From JAGTVG01 sp964389805 (GTDB lineage: Bacteria; Bacteroidota; Bacteroidia; Cytophagales; Cyclobacteriaceae), in contig CAYMFU010000067.1 in NCBI GenBank assembly GCA_964389805.1, positions 1-16,869 of the forward strand: DNA of 16,869 bases. Direction: 5' to 3'. A program made the position numbers and the translations under genes. This document shows positions 15,824 through 16,869 of the stretch, piece by piece. Below the pieces are notes generated by a model. The model was not told the DNA's origin, did not search any database, and saw nothing but the letters and a program-made list of their open reading frames with translations. Numbering within the stretch: the stretch's first letter is position 1; each line of letters starts with the position of its first letter.

Positions 15824-16206
15824 CTTATGATGGTTACAGTATCCACAGCTTGAAAAAACCGGGTGGCCAAACCATTTTCAATAGTCCAGATATGGGCTGC
15901 ATTCGCCTTAAATTTCTTGCCGGTGGCCTTCCATGTTCCTAAATAATATCCTTCCATTGCAACTTTATTCCCACTTCCAAAGATATCTACAATATCTATA
16001 TTGAAACCATCATAGTGGATAGGAATCTGGGCAAAGATATTCTCGACTACTGCTTGATGCCCTATATAGGTGCCCTCATTTTCTATAAAGGGGAGTCCTT
16101 TACATTCATTCCATTCAATTTCAGGATCGAAAAGGGTCAGCACACTTTCAATATTTCCTTCTGCAAAATATTGATAGCCTTTTTTTAATAATTCAACGTT
16201 GCTCAT
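15820..16206 (-). CDS. NTF2/SnoaL-like protein
   Basis: This 128-residue single-domain protein has the alpha+beta cone pattern of the NTF2-like/SnoaL superfamily: an N-terminal helix (NVELLKKGYQYFAEGNIESVLTLF), DPEIEWNEC, a GHQAVVENIF helix, then beta strands (KVAMEGYYLGTWKATGKKFKA; HIWTIENGLATRFFQAVDTVTI). Such proteins bind or isomerise small hydrophobic ligands, or have no known activity. A candidate acidic residue for ketosteroid-isomerase-like chemistry cannot be assigned. It starts at ATG 16204-16206 and is convergent with the AlkD-like gene. No partner gene suggests a substrate, so it is best called a hypothetical SnoaL-like protein. Confidence 0.87.
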   Translation of the reverse strand: MSNVELLKKGYQYFAEGNIESVLTLFDPEIEWNECKGLPFIENEGTYIGHQAVVENIFAQIPIHYDGFNIDIVDIFGSGNKVAMEGYYLGTWKATGKKFKANAAHIWTIENGLATRFFQAVDTVTIIS

Positions 16207-16440
16207 AAAATAGTTTTTTGTGGTTATAGATTATTTAAATAAAGTTTCTGCTAATTGGCAATAACGATGTAGTGGTAAGACATATCAGGATTTAACCAAT
16301 TTCTTATCTAATGCAATATTCAATTTAAGAAAAAAGTTAGCTATTTAAAATATTTTTCTCATCTATTATATACATTTAAAGTATTATGGATAAAGGCATC
16401 ATATTTATTATAAGATTTTTTATAATTCAATAATCAACCT
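16207..16440. other. Divergent intergenic region before the cyanophycinase-like gene
   Basis: This 234-bp AT-rich gap lies between the divergent NTF2-like and cyanophycinase-like genes and must hold promoters for both. A TACATTTA at 16371-16378 resembles a Bacteroidota -7 box reading toward the cyanophycinase-like gene, but no TTTG lies at the expected -33 distance. I see no ORF, strong hairpin or repeat here. Confidence 0.35.
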
Positions 16441-16869
16441 ATGAGATCAGTAAAGTTAGTTTCTGTAATTACTTGTCTTATTCTCAGTTATCTATCAGGT
16501 TCAGCACAGGTAATCGGTCGGAATTCTGATACTCAAGGACCTGAGAATGGATATTTACTCGCTGTTGGGGGCGGGCAAATACCTGAATCCATTATGGATA
16601 AATTCACGGAGCTTGCAGGTGGACTGGAGTCACCAATTGTTATTATCCCAACTGCAGGTGAAGACCCAGATATTGTTGCCATTAAAAGAATATGGATTGA
16701 TCGTGGCTTTAAGAAAATTACGGTTCTTCATACAAAAAATAGAGAAGTCGCAAATTCAAAAGAATTCATTGAACCACTTCGAGAAGCTAATGCAGTCTGG
16801 TTTAGTGGAGGCAGACAATGGAGACTGGTAGATTCCTACAAAAATACGAAAACCGAAAAACTACTCTGG
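16441..16869 (+). CDS. Exported cyanophycinase-like S51 peptidase, N-terminal part (cut by window end)
   Basis: This is an open frame of 143 codons running off the window. The ATG at 16441 begins a signal peptide (MRSVKLVSVITCLILSYLSGSAQ) with likely cleavage near SAQ; Cys12 is not in a proper lipobox. The mature part starts with a GYLLAVGGGQIPES motif (38-50), then SPIVIIPTAGED (64-75), and NAVWFSGGRQWRLVDSY (117-133). These match the N-terminal half of cyanophycinase (CphB, peptidase family S51), which cuts cyanophycin (Asp-Arg polymer) into beta-Asp-Arg dipeptides. The nucleophilic Ser lies downstream and cannot be seen here, so activity is unverified. Export fits an extracellular or periplasmic scavenging enzyme rather than turnover of the cell's own polymer. 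Confidence 0.88.
   Translation, partial: MRSVKLVSVITCLILSYLSGSAQVIGRNSDTQGPENGYLLAVGGGQIPESIMDKFTELAGGLESPIVIIPTAGEDPDIVAIKRIWIDRGFKKITVLHTKNREVANSKEFIEPLREANAVWFSGGRQWRLVDSYKNTKTEKLLW

Noticed and set aside
16547..16831. Plus-strand open frame of 94 codons near the end
   Set aside because: It is a shifted frame over the cyanophycinase-like gene, whose own frame from 16441 carries the signal peptide and S51 motifs.

Overview
The window looks like a chromosomal segment of a Bacteroidota bacterium, probably free-living. The DNA is AT-rich and genes have no clear Shine-Dalgarno sequences. Bacteroidota hallmarks are a TonB-dependent receptor with an N-terminal carboxypeptidase-regulatory-like domain, a histidine kinase paired with a sigma-54 response regulator, and tandem MacB/FtsX-type permeases of about 790 residues. 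I cannot name the genus. I see no rRNA, tRNA, CRISPR array, insertion sequence or phage gene.

Layout. Minus strand, 1-4680: the N-terminal part of a TonB-dependent receptor (cut by the window start), a short-chain dehydrogenase of the retinol-dehydrogenase type, a doubtful 41-codon ORF, a membrane sensor histidine kinase, and its NtrC-type sigma-54 activator, whose 3' end overlaps the kinase start. Plus strand, 4977-7048: an ornithine-cyclodeaminase-family reductase followed by a proline-racemase-superfamily enzyme with the Cys/Thr active-site pattern of trans-3-hydroxy-L-proline dehydratase. Together they would convert trans-3-hydroxy-L-proline to L-proline through delta-1-pyrroline-2-carboxylate. 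Plus strand, 7271-14492: three consecutive, diverged MacB/FtsX permeases with no ATPase gene in the window. Plus strand, 14573-15823: a RibD-C/DHFR-like protein and an AlkD-like HEAT-repeat protein. Minus strand, 15820-16206: an NTF2/SnoaL-like protein. Plus strand, 16441 to the end: the N-terminal part of an exported cyanophycinase-like S51 peptidase.

The most interesting signal is regulatory. A 17-bp palindrome, TGTTGGAAAWTCCAACA, occurs twice, at 4735-4751 just upstream of the sigma-54 activator and at 7156-7172 upstream of the permease operon. The copies differ at one central base. About 60 bp downstream of the second copy is a near-consensus -24/-12 element (TGGCATATCAATTGAA, 7224-7239), placed to start transcription just before the conserved start codon at 7271. 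I infer that the palindrome is the binding site of the NtrC-type regulator and that the kinase/regulator pair controls its own operon and the three-permease operon. This would be a self-contained, envelope-linked signalling and export module. The trans-3-hydroxyproline gene pair sits between the two sites, and whether it belongs to the regulon is open.
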